In this document: positions 1 to 6,839 of the stretch, in pieces
How positions within the stretch are numbered: the stretch's first letter is position 1
Layout of the letters: each line of letters opens with the position of its first letter
DNA from: Parcubacteria group bacterium
GTDB taxonomy: Bacteria > Patescibacteriota > Minisyncoccia > Portnoybacterales > UBA2143
NCBI GenBank assembly: GCA_002685955.1
Contig: NYYU01000051.1
Span: 1 to 49,438, forward strand
Reading direction: 5' to 3'
DNA: 49,438 nt
Notes under the pieces: generated by a model
The model's input: only the letters and a program-made list of their open reading frames with translations
Told to the model about the DNA's origin: nothing
Databases searched by the model: none
Position numbers and translations under genes: made by a program

Positions 1-22
1 CAGGCAGTTTAGCTTTTTTCAT
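1..22 (-). CDS. 5' end of a gene running off the window
   Basis: Only seven codons (MKKAKLP) are visible on the minus strand, starting at the ATG at 22-20. Two signals support a real start. An AAGGAT Shine-Dalgarno-like sequence lies at 31-36, and a TATAAT -10 box at 43-48 (minus strand). No function can be read. It lies downstream of the hxsB-like gene and has its own promoter. Confidence 0.4.
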
Positions 23-96
23 ATAACTTAATCCTTACTTATATTATACAACAATTTCTAAAAAGATAAAAAAATGTTTTTGGGGATAACCTTAAG

Positions 97-1554
97 CTAT
101 TTTTTAGTCCAATCTTTTAGAATCTTGCTTATTTTAGGATCTTGCAGCTTTTCAAATAAAAAATCTAAGATAGCCATATTTATTTTACACCTTTGATTGG
201 TTGGCATTTGACCAAAAATATTCCCTTGTTCTGAATAATTGTAAATCGGACAGACTCCACAATATGGCTTATAAGCGCAGTTAATACAATGAGGTTGATT
301 ATCAAGACAGGAAGCAGTACAAAGCGTCCTGGTCACCGGGCTGCCCACTATCTCCTGATAACTATTTTCTTTAACATTGCCTAACCGAAAGCTTTCATCT
401 CCCATCATTGAGAGCATCCTTCCTTCATCGCAGGTATAAACATCCCCATTATAATTATAGGCTAATTGGCCAATGCCGGCTCCGCAAGGCGAACGATAAT
501 CTAAATGATTGGGGTCAGAATCAGTTAAAATCTTGCCTAAAAAAGTAAAAGCCATTTTTTCTTTAAATTTTTTCCCTTTAAGATTTATTTGGATGATATA
601 ATCAAGCGCTTTTTTATAAAAATTAATATATTCTTCTGTTGCATATCCAATTTTTTTCTGATTTCCTATAGAAAAACCAAAAGGATTGAGATAATGCAAA
701 TAAAAACTGTCAAAGCCTAATTTAATATATTCATCAACAATCTCCTTGTATTTAGGTAAAGAAAAACGACTGATGGTCACCCGGCCAGCTATTTTGTAAA
801 TATATCCCTTTCTCTTTAATTGAGGATAAAGTTTATTAAATTTCTTAATCCACTTAACTATATTTTTATAATTATTATAACTACTCCCGGCACCTCTAAT
901 CGGTCTATTGATATTATGTAGCTTTTCCGGCCCATCCAATGAAGCACACATGCTAACTTTTTTATCAAGCAAATATTTAAATCTTTCTTGAGTCATTAAA
1001 TCAAAATTGGAAACTAAACGAAGCTCTAACTCTTTATTGGTTTCTTTATTCTTTTTTTGAGCATACTCAATAATGAATTTAATAACGGGCCAATTAACTA
1101 ATGGTTCACCCCCTTGGAATTCTATGGCTACAAAAGGACTGGTTGTTTCAAATATTTTATCAACTACCTTAGAAGCTGTTTCCTGATCCATATCCAAATT
1201 TTTCTTACTCATATCTTGAGCGCTAGCATGGCAATAAACACATTTATGATTACATCTCAAAGTAACTACAACAATATGTAAATTAGGTCCATCAGATAAA
1301 AAAATGTTCTTAGAACGATATTTTTCTATTAATTCAGTCAGATTTAATTCATTTTTAACAAAATTATTCTCTTTGAGAGATAAATAAGGTTCTTTGTCTT
1401 TCTCTAACCCATTGTTTAGAAAATCCTTAAATTCTTTTTCAGTTAAAAATAAATACTGGCCAATATCATTGGTTAATAAATACTTGTTTTTAAATTTCTT
1501 AAAACGAAAAAAACCAAGCTGATTATATTTAATTTTTTCTAAATCTAAAGACAT
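97..1554 (-). CDS. hxsB: Radical SAM/SPASM maturase, HxsB type
   Basis: Predicted radical S-adenosylmethionine enzyme that modifies a peptide or protein. The 485 residues contain the CxxxCxxC [4Fe-4S] motif at C101/C105/C108, preceded by the run LHIVVVTLRC that I associate with the HxsB family (His-Xaa-Ser system). The 90-residue N-terminal extension (LLTNDIGQYLFL) also fits that family. A C-terminal SPASM domain (about 355-460) has GDVYTC followed by clustered CxxC and CxxxC pairs for extra clusters. It is the last gene of a run in which two HxsD-like genes precede it, with a 2-nt gap to the nearer one. The usual second enzyme HxsC and the HxsA repeat substrate are not seen. It lies downstream of the pilus genes in the same direction. 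Family call is by recall of sequence features; the substrate is unknown. Confidence 0.8.
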   Translation of the reverse strand: MSLDLEKIKYNQLGFFRFKKFKNKYLLTNDIGQYLFLTEKEFKDFLNNGLEKDKEPYLSLKENNFVKNELNLTELIEKYRSKNIFLSDGPNLHIVVVTLRCNHKCVYCHASAQDMSKKNLDMDQETASKVVDKIFETTSPFVAIEFQGGEPLVNWPVIKFIIEYAQKKNKETNKELELRLVSNFDLMTQERFKYLLDKKVSMCASLDGPEKLHNINRPIRGAGSSYNNYKNIVKWIKKFNKLYPQLKRKGYIYKIAGRVTISRFSLPKYKEIVDEYIKLGFDSFYLHYLNPFGFSIGNQKKIGYATEEYINFYKKALDYIIQINLKGKKFKEKMAFTFLGKILTDSDPNHLDYRSPCGAGIGQLAYNYNGDVYTCDEGRMLSMMGDESFRLGNVKENSYQEIVGSPVTRTLCTASCLDNQPHCINCAYKPYCGVCPIYNYSEQGNIFGQMPTNQRCKINMAILDFLFEKLQDPKISKILKDWTKK

Positions 1555-1556
1555 GG

Positions 1557-1757
1557 TTATTTCATCAAAGAAAGGACGTAATTACAAAATTCATCTTTAA
1601 TTATTCCTTTTAAATCTCTATCAATATTTTTTAATTCCACTTGGATATAATCTCTTTTCTTTTTTAAACTAAAATCAGCCAACTCTTGATATTCTTTGAT
1701 GGCTGCTTTAATTGCCTTAAGCTGATACAAATTCTTATTAAAATTAATATTTATCAT
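1557..1757 (-). CDS. Second, short HxsD-like protein
   Basis: 66-residue soluble protein. It can be aligned by eye over its whole length with the first two thirds of the neighbouring HxsD-like protein: hydrophobic beta strand (ININF), an LYxLKAIKAA helix matching SLEAIYGAAY, an IQVELK strand matching IQVSLK, and a final EFCNYVL helix matching EFLNEFLNY. It therefore looks like a minimal paralogue of the same fold. Its ATG overlaps the stop of the upstream gene by one base (TAATG), which suggests coupled translation and balanced amounts. Peptide-binding partner proteins of SPASM enzymes are often small like this. A recognition or chaperone role is inference. Confidence 0.65.
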   Translation of the reverse strand: MININFNKNLYQLKAIKAAIKEYQELADFSLKKKRDYIQVELKNIDRDLKGIIKDEFCNYVLSLMK

Positions 1758-2167
1758 TATTTCCCTTTTTTCTTATCCTCCTGGTATTTTTCCTCCCAGG
1801 GCACGGCAATACCTAAAGGATCATCTTCATACTTAACTTCATCTTCTTCACATTCCTCTACGGTCAGAGCCGAAGATAAGGCCTGACTAATAATATATTC
1901 TCTTATCTTCTTATTATACTTAGCCAGATTTATCCTCACGGTATAATTTAAAAATTCATTTAAAAATTCTCCTCTTAGCTCTTCTAATTTTTTGGAACTT
2001 AATCTTTTCTTGCTTTTTAAAGATACTTGAATTTTATTTTTGTTTTTACTGTCTAAAAATAAATAAGCCTTATCAAGAAAAACATAAGCTGCGCCGTAAA
2101 TCGCCTCCAAAGAGTTTTTTTGGAGATCAAAAACCAGTTTTATAGTATTATCCTTTATTTTTACCAT
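1757..2167 (-). CDS. hxsD: HxsD-like partner protein
   Basis: 136 residues. The core (about 8-75) has the pattern I associate with HxsD of His-Xaa-Ser systems: a beta strand, SLEAIYGAAYVFLDKAY, an IQVSLK strand and a helix ending in FLNEFLNY. A further helix follows (IREYIISQALSSAL) and then an acidic, charged tail (EECEEDEVKYEDD) ending in a lysine-rich stretch. It starts 3 nt after the stop of the membrane-anchored FN3-like gene and overlaps the next gene by one base. HxsD's biochemical role is not established; acting as a substrate-binding partner for the radical SAM enzyme is an inference from gene order. Confidence 0.7.
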   Translation of the reverse strand: MVKIKDNTIKLVFDLQKNSLEAIYGAAYVFLDKAYLFLDSKNKNKIQVSLKSKKRLSSKKLEELRGEFLNEFLNYTVRINLAKYNKKIREYIISQALSSALTVEECEEDEVKYEDDPLGIAVPWEEKYQEDKKKGK

Positions 2168-2170
2168 AAA

Positions 2171-2650
2171 TTATTCGGTGGCTGACGTAATCACAACTGT
2201 TACCACATTGCTTTCAGTACAGCCCACATTATTACAAGCTTGGATTTGAATATCATATGTTCCGGCTATATTAAACGGGATAGATAAAGGTTCAAAAACA
2301 TCAAACCATTCCATCCAATCACTTTCAGAATCAGTATGTCTTACCCGACCATCATAAGAAGAAACATCATTAGCTGACAAAATAAGATCTACACCTTCTT
2401 TTTCCGTAGCAGTTGCGACCGAAGCTGATAAAGCTACTTCACTAGGAACTGAAGTAAATACTTCCTCCTCAACTAAAAATTCTTCATCAACTTGAGACGG
2501 TTGGTCCTGTTGAGATTCCTGGCTCTCTTCGGATTCCTGTCCCTGTTCATCTACTAAATCAGGTTTTTGATAAGAGAAATAATAACCGACGGCTATTAAC
2601 CCTATAACAAGAATACCTATAGTAATAAAAGTTGATAATTTTTTGTCCAT
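2171..2650 (-). CDS. Membrane-anchored protein with Ig/FN3-like tail; candidate HxsB substrate
   Basis: The start is taken at ATG 2650 because GGAGGTGA lies just upstream; a longer reading frame runs back into pilD. The 159-residue product has an N-terminal membrane anchor (about 7-29), an acidic low-complexity stalk rich in E, Q and S (about 36-70), and a C-terminal beta domain of about 85 residues that looks like an Ig/FN3 repeat. The last strands carry two cysteines (ACNNVGC). The protein should sit outside the cell. It is the first of four tightly spaced genes ending in the radical SAM enzyme, so it is the obvious candidate substrate. No H-x-S repeat is present. It could instead be an accessory pilus or adhesion protein. 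Confidence 0.65.
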   Translation of the reverse strand: MDKKLSTFITIGILVIGLIAVGYYFSYQKPDLVDEQGQESEESQESQQDQPSQVDEEFLVEEEVFTSVPSEVALSASVATATEKEGVDLILSANDVSSYDGRVRHTDSESDWMEWFDVFEPLSIPFNIAGTYDIQIQACNNVGCTESNVVTVVITSATE

Positions 2651-2685
2651 ATTTTTCACCTCCTTTTTTAAATTATTTCTTATTA

Positions 2686-3459
2686 TTATAATCCATATAA
2701 AAAATTTATACAACAAGTTATCAACCAATGACCATAAAGCAAAACTAAAATAGTACTACCAGCTAAAAAAGGCCCAAAAGGTATTTGAGATTTAAGGCCT
2801 TTTTTACCAGCTATAATTAATCCAATGCCAATAATTGCCCCGGAAAAAAAAGATAAAAATAAAGCTAATAAAATATTAGGCCAGCCCAGAATTAATCCCA
2901 TTAAAAATGCTAACTTAACATCGCCCAAGCCCATCCACTTGCCTTGAGATATAAGAACTAGCGCTAAAAAAAATAATGACGCCCCCAAAGCGGACAAAAT
3001 CGTAGTTCGTAGTTCGTAGCTCGTATTTTGTATGAAAATACCAGATACCAAATACCAGATACCAGCTACTAATATCGCAGGATAGATTATTCTGTCTGGA
3101 ATAATATAGTGTTTTAAATCATAAACAAAAATAATTATTAAGAAACTAATAATTAGAAAATAATAGATTGTATTGAAAATTGAAAATTGAAAATTGAAAA
3201 TTTGTAGAAATATCAACCCTGTTGATGTTTCTATTATTGGGTATTGCCAAGATATTTTTTTATGACAATAGCGGCATTTGCCTTTTTGAATCAAAAAACT
3301 TAAAACCGGAATTAAATCATACCATTTTAAAACAGCCCTGCATTTAGGGCAATGAGAACGGCTCTTAGTGATCGGCTCTTTAGTTTTTAAACGACAGATA
3401 GCTACATTAAGAAAACTGCCTACGCAAAGACCAAAGACAAAAATCAAAATATAAAGCAT
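2686..3459 (-). CDS. pilD: Prepilin peptidase (A24 family)
   Basis: Integral membrane aspartyl protease that cleaves the leader of type IV prepilins. Taken from ATG 3459 (257 residues), it shows the N-terminal GSFLNV segment, two CxxC pairs (C37/C40 and C62/C65) of the zinc-binding methylase domain, and the catalytic aspartates in VYDLKHYIIPD (D114) and GLGDVK (D180), with several membrane helices. A TTG start at 3516 would add 19 residues but has less support. Two simple-sequence cassettes lie inside the gene (3001-3069 and 3172-3203) and are translated as loop or membrane sequence (for example FNFQFSIFN), which is unusual for an enzyme gene. Confidence 0.93.
   Translation of the reverse strand: MLYILIFVFGLCVGSFLNVAICRLKTKEPITKSRSHCPKCRAVLKWYDLIPVLSFLIQKGKCRYCHKKISWQYPIIETSTGLIFLQIFNFQFSIFNTIYYFLIISFLIIIFVYDLKHYIIPDRIIYPAILVAGIWYLVSGIFIQNTSYELRTTILSALGASLFFLALVLISQGKWMGLGDVKLAFLMGLILGWPNILLALFLSFFSGAIIGIGLIIAGKKGLKSQIPFGPFLAGSTILVLLYGHWLITCCINFLYGL
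3001..3069. repeat. Simple-sequence cassette inside pilD (CGTAGTT/ATACCAG units)
   Basis: Tandem CGTAGTT/CGTAGCT units are followed by tandem ATACCAG/ATACCAA units. The same unit types occur again at 18443-18468 (CGTAGCT) and 19385-19414 (ATACCAAATGCCA), so this is a dispersed simple-sequence family rather than chance. Here it is translated in frame between membrane segments of pilD. Confidence 0.75.
3172..3203. repeat. ATTGAAA tandem repeat inside pilD
   Basis: Four tandem ATTGAAA units, translated in frame on the minus strand as FNFQFSIFN. The 7-bp period does not fit whole codons, yet the frame stays open. Confidence 0.75.
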
Positions 3460-3469
3460 AATCAACTTA

Positions 3470-3539
3470 AAACAGTCTGACAGCCCCAAACCCAGCAGTA
3501 ATAATAAATCTGCCAAGCTATTCGGGTACCAGACTGTTT
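3470..3539 (-). other. Long-loop inverted repeat between major pilin and pilD
   Basis: AAACAGTCTG at 3470-3479 is the exact reverse complement of CAGACTGTTT at 3530-3539, with a loop of about 50 nt. It lies between the pilin stop and the pilD start. It could act as an RNA processing site or partial terminator that separates abundant pilin mRNA from downstream genes. There is no strong U tract. Confidence 0.4.
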
Positions 3540-3552
3540 GATAATCAAATGA

Positions 3553-4029
3553 TTAAGGGGCAATACAGTAAACCGGGTCTGTGCAAGTAAGCCCGTAAGT
3601 AGCAGCGTCAACATCATCATCCAAACCATTATTATTTGAATCTTCTAAAGTAGCGCCCAATACATAATTTTGGGCCGCATTAGCTGATGCCCCATCTGGG
3701 TGATAAACATAGGTATTACTGCCTGGGTCTGTTGGCACGGAAGTCATATAGCCTGGCGATGCTTCTAGTTCAGTATCTAATACAGACCAGTCATCGTCAT
3801 TAGCGGTCGTGTCAGCTGGATAGCCAGTATTGTCATCATAATACATTTCTAAGGCCAAGGCCACTTGTCTTATATCGCTGAGTCGACGAGTGTCCCGAGC
3901 TTTCTGCCTAGCCGTATTTAAAGAAACTAAAACAATCGTTGCTAGAATACCGATAATGGCGATAACCACTAATAATTCAATCAAGGTAAAACCTTTTTGT
4001 CCTTTTCTTCTACTGAAAAATTTTAACAT
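3553..4029 (-). CDS. pilA: Major type IV prepilin
   Basis: Structural subunit of the type IV pilus. The start is set at ATG 4029 (158 residues) because the Shine-Dalgarno GGAGGTGA lies 5 nt upstream; a GTG at 4038 is inside that site. A basic leader (MLKFFSRRKGQKG) ends at G13 and is followed by the mature N terminus FTLIELLVVIAIIGIL with the conserved glutamate at mature position 5. A long amphipathic helix (TARQKARDTRRLSDIRQVAL) and a small globular domain follow. The last 25 residues hold a pair of cysteines (C-x5-C) that may form the D-region disulfide. The strong ribosome site in an otherwise SD-poor operon fits high expression. Confidence 0.93.
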   Translation of the reverse strand: MLKFFSRRKGQKGFTLIELLVVIAIIGILATIVLVSLNTARQKARDTRRLSDIRQVALALEMYYDDNTGYPADTTANDDDWSVLDTELEASPGYMTSVPTDPGSNTYVYHPDGASANAAQNYVLGATLEDSNNNGLDDDVDAATYGLTCTDPVYCIAP

Positions 4030-4098
4030 TTTTCTCACCTCCTTCCTTTAATAGATAAATTTTAATACTTTGTATCTCCGACCTTTAATTTTAACATA

Positions 4099-5304
4099 TT
4101 AAAAAGCTCCGGCCAAATTGTAAATAGGCATGTAGACGGCAAAGACTAAAATACTCACGGCAATACCCAGAATAACAATCATCAATGGTTCAAGTATCTG
4201 ACTCAAATTATTAACTATATTATCTACTTCTTTGTTATAGAAAATGCTTAACTTTTCTAAAATCTCATCCAGCTTGCCGGTGCTCTCGCCGGTTTTAATC
4301 ATTTGATAAAACAAAGGAGGAAACTCCTTATGTTTCTCCAAAGAAGATGTAATGCTTCTGCCTGTTTTTACCTCATCTCTAGTCTGAAAAACAATCTGTT
4401 GAAAAACATAATTGCCAATAACTCGGCCTGAAATATCCAGCGCCTGAATAATTGACACTCCTCCCTTAATCATTACATTTAAGTTATCGGCAAAACGAGC
4501 TAAATAGGTTTTTTGAAGAATTTTGCCAAAAATAGGCAGTTTTAATTTAAGCGTATCCCATTGAGCTTTACCTTGCTTAGTTTTTAAATACTGCCAAAGA
4601 CCAAACCCGCCCATGGCCGCTATTATCAACATCAGCCAGCCCCAATTAACAAGCAAATTGCTAGTTCCAATAAGCAATCTCGTGGGCCAAGGCAAATCTT
4701 GTCCGGCCTCTGTAAGAATTTCTGCCAAGCTGGGCATAACCATAACCATAATCAAAATACCAACAATTAAGAATGTTCCCAAGATAAAAGCTGGATAAAC
4801 CATCGCTCCTCTAACTTTTGAAATAAGATAATATTCCTTTTCAAGATGGTCGGCCAGATAAAGCAAAGTTTCTCGCAAGCGACCGGCCACTTCGCCGGAT
4901 TTAATTAAATTTACAGTAAAAATAGAAAAGGCCTTAGGGTGCTTACTCAAAGCTTTAGAAAAAGATGTTCCTCCATCAACATCATTAGCTATCCCAGAAA
5001 TAACTTCTGAAAAATAATCGTTTTCACTCTGTTTAGCAAGAGATCTTAAGGATTGGACTAAGGGAACACCCGCTCCAACCAAGACTGCCATTTGGCGAAA
5101 AAAAACAAAAAGTTCTTTTCTTTTTATCCGTTCAAAAAATTTAATATTCCCAGTTAAAAACGATTTCTTATCAATCGGCTTTAACTTAACCACAAACAAT
5201 CTCCGATCCTGGAGCGTTTTTAGAGCAATCTCTTCACTAGGCGCTTCTATTTTCCCAGTTTGGATCTCTCCTTTATTGGTTCGAGCTAAATAATTATATT
5301 TCAT
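4099..5304 (-). CDS. pilC: Type IV pilus platform protein PilC
   Basis: Inner-membrane platform protein of the GspF/PilC family, on which the assembly and retraction ATPases act. The 401 residues contain two copies of the T2SSF domain (about 70-193 and 273-395), each with membrane helices, and motifs such as GAGVPLVQSL and MIKGGVSIIQAL plus the repeated KSGE/KTGE element. Length is normal. The ATG overlaps the pilT stop (ATGA), so the two are translationally coupled. Confidence 0.95.
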   Translation of the reverse strand: MKYNYLARTNKGEIQTGKIEAPSEEIALKTLQDRRLFVVKLKPIDKKSFLTGNIKFFERIKRKELFVFFRQMAVLVGAGVPLVQSLRSLAKQSENDYFSEVISGIANDVDGGTSFSKALSKHPKAFSIFTVNLIKSGEVAGRLRETLLYLADHLEKEYYLISKVRGAMVYPAFILGTFLIVGILIMVMVMPSLAEILTEAGQDLPWPTRLLIGTSNLLVNWGWLMLIIAAMGGFGLWQYLKTKQGKAQWDTLKLKLPIFGKILQKTYLARFADNLNVMIKGGVSIIQALDISGRVIGNYVFQQIVFQTRDEVKTGRSITSSLEKHKEFPPLFYQMIKTGESTGKLDEILEKLSIFYNKEVDNIVNNLSQILEPLMIVILGIAVSILVFAVYMPIYNLAGAF

Positions 5305-6371
5305 TTTTTAAGTAATCCCTTAAGCTCGGAGAAATTGGCTGTGTGCATTTCAGCATCTGCTAAAGAAATCATCTTTTGCCTAACTAAATCAGCCAAAGAA
5401 CGATTTAGAGAAATCATTCCTTCTTCTGAACTTGTTTCAATAACCATATTTATTTGATGGACCTTGCCTTCACGGATTAAATTCCTAATAGCCGAATTAG
5501 CAATCATCAATTCAACCGCGTTAATTACTCCGCCTTTTAAGCAAGGGATTAAACGACGAGAAAGAATGCCTAGAATATTTGCTGATAATTGCATGCGAAT
5601 TTGGCCTTGCTGGTGAGGCGGAAAGCTATCAATAATTCGATCAATAGTTTGGGCGGCCGTATTAGTATGTAAAGTAGTCAAAACTAAATGACCAGTTTCA
5701 GCCGCCGTGACCGCGCTACCGATTGTTTCTGGGTCACGCATCTCGCCAATCATAATTACATCCGGATCTTGGCGAAAAATTTCTCGCAAACCCCGATGAA
5801 ATCCCTGAATATCAGAACCTACTTCTCTTTGGTCAATAATACACTTTCCTTGAGGAAAAAGATATTCTACCGGATCTTCAATGGTCACAATATGATCTTG
5901 GCGCGTATGATTAATTTCATTAATGATCGCCGCTAAAGCAGTAGACTTTCCCTGTCCAGCCGGTCCGACCATTAAAAAGAATCCTTGAGCCGCCTTGGCA
6001 ATTTCATGACAAATATCCGGCAAATTTAATTCTTTAATGGTTCTAATTTTGGTTGGAATTAAGCGTAAAGCAATGCTAATTTTACCAAGCTGTTGATAAA
6101 TATTAACTCGAAAACGAGCTTTATCTTTATAACTAAAAGATAAATCAATATCCTTTTTGCTAAGAAATTGTTCTTTCTGTTCATTAGAAAGAATAGAAAA
6201 GGCTAATTCCTGAATATCCTGACCATTTAAAGGAGACTCACTGTCTATCGGCGTAAGCTGTCCCGTAATTCTAATAATGGGCGGTCGATCAGCAGAAAAA
6301 TGAACATCGGTCGCATCTTTTTCTACGGCCAAATCCAAAATCTTTTCGAGTTCTTTTGGAAAACTATCCAT
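5301..6371 (-). CDS. pilT: Pilus retraction ATPase PilT
   Basis: Hexameric cytoplasmic ATPase that depolymerises pili and powers twitching. The 356 residues include an N-terminal PAS-like domain, Walker A GPAGQGKST (136-144), Walker B VIMIGEMRD, the His box (TTLHTNTAAQTIDR) and the C-terminal AIRNLIREGK element characteristic of PilT. It lies between the minor pilin gene (21-nt gap) and pilC (4-nt overlap). Its presence implies retractable pili. Confidence 0.95.
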   Translation of the reverse strand: MDSFPKELEKILDLAVEKDATDVHFSADRPPIIRITGQLTPIDSESPLNGQDIQELAFSILSNEQKEQFLSKKDIDLSFSYKDKARFRVNIYQQLGKISIALRLIPTKIRTIKELNLPDICHEIAKAAQGFFLMVGPAGQGKSTALAAIINEINHTRQDHIVTIEDPVEYLFPQGKCIIDQREVGSDIQGFHRGLREIFRQDPDVIMIGEMRDPETIGSAVTAAETGHLVLTTLHTNTAAQTIDRIIDSFPPHQQGQIRMQLSANILGILSRRLIPCLKGGVINAVELMIANSAIRNLIREGKVHQINMVIETSSEEGMISLNRSLADLVRQKMISLADAEMHTANFSELKGLLKK

Positions 6372-6392
6372 AATTTTATAAGTTATTTAATC

Positions 6393-6827
6393 TTAAGGAC
6401 TGGCTGTATTCAGCCCTTGAGACTTGCCTAAAACTGAATTAGTCTCTAAATAGTATTCTAACAGATAATCGCTGCCATCATCAGAAGTATAGTAATATTT
6501 ATAGGTTACTCCTTCAACTGCAGCATTAGTCGGATCAACCGGCACACCCTTCATTACCCCATCGCCGATCAAAGCGCTTGACATTAAATCACTGCCGGTT
6601 ATCTCAGTTTGGACGCCAAGTGAATCAGGGTATGCTTGATTGTTAGTTTCGTACATGGCCAATCCATTCTGAATCGCCTGTATGTCAGCTACCCGGCTGG
6701 AATCCCTAGATTTAGATCTAACATTAGAAATATTAACTAAAACAAGCACGGCCAATAGGCCAATAATAAAGACGACTATTAAGAGCTCCAATAAAGTAAA
6801 GCCTGAATTATTTTTTATTTTTATCAT
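6393..6827 (-). CDS. Minor type IV pilin-like protein
   Basis: 144-residue prepilin with a very short leader (MIKIKNNSG) followed by FTLLELLIVVFIIGLLAVLV, including the conserved E5, then a DSSRVADIQAIQNGL helix and a C-terminal domain without cysteines. It differs from the 3553-4029 pilin in leader length and tail, so it is probably a minor or pseudopilin. No Shine-Dalgarno is seen. The sequence ATATGATAAAA is duplicated at the start, so an upstream ATG (6837) gives only a four-codon ORF. Confidence 0.88.
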   Translation of the reverse strand: MIKIKNNSGFTLLELLIVVFIIGLLAVLVLVNISNVRSKSRDSSRVADIQAIQNGLAMYETNNQAYPDSLGVQTEITGSDLMSSALIGDGVMKGVPVDPTNAAVEGVTYKYYYTSDDGSDYLLEYYLETNSVLGKSQGLNTASP

Positions 6828-6839
6828 ATTTTTATCATA

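Noticed and set aside
2171-4029. H-x-S repeat substrate (HxsA-like) for the HxsB enzyme
   Set aside because: Neither the FN3-tail protein nor the pilins contain H-x-S repeats; the substrate remains unknown.
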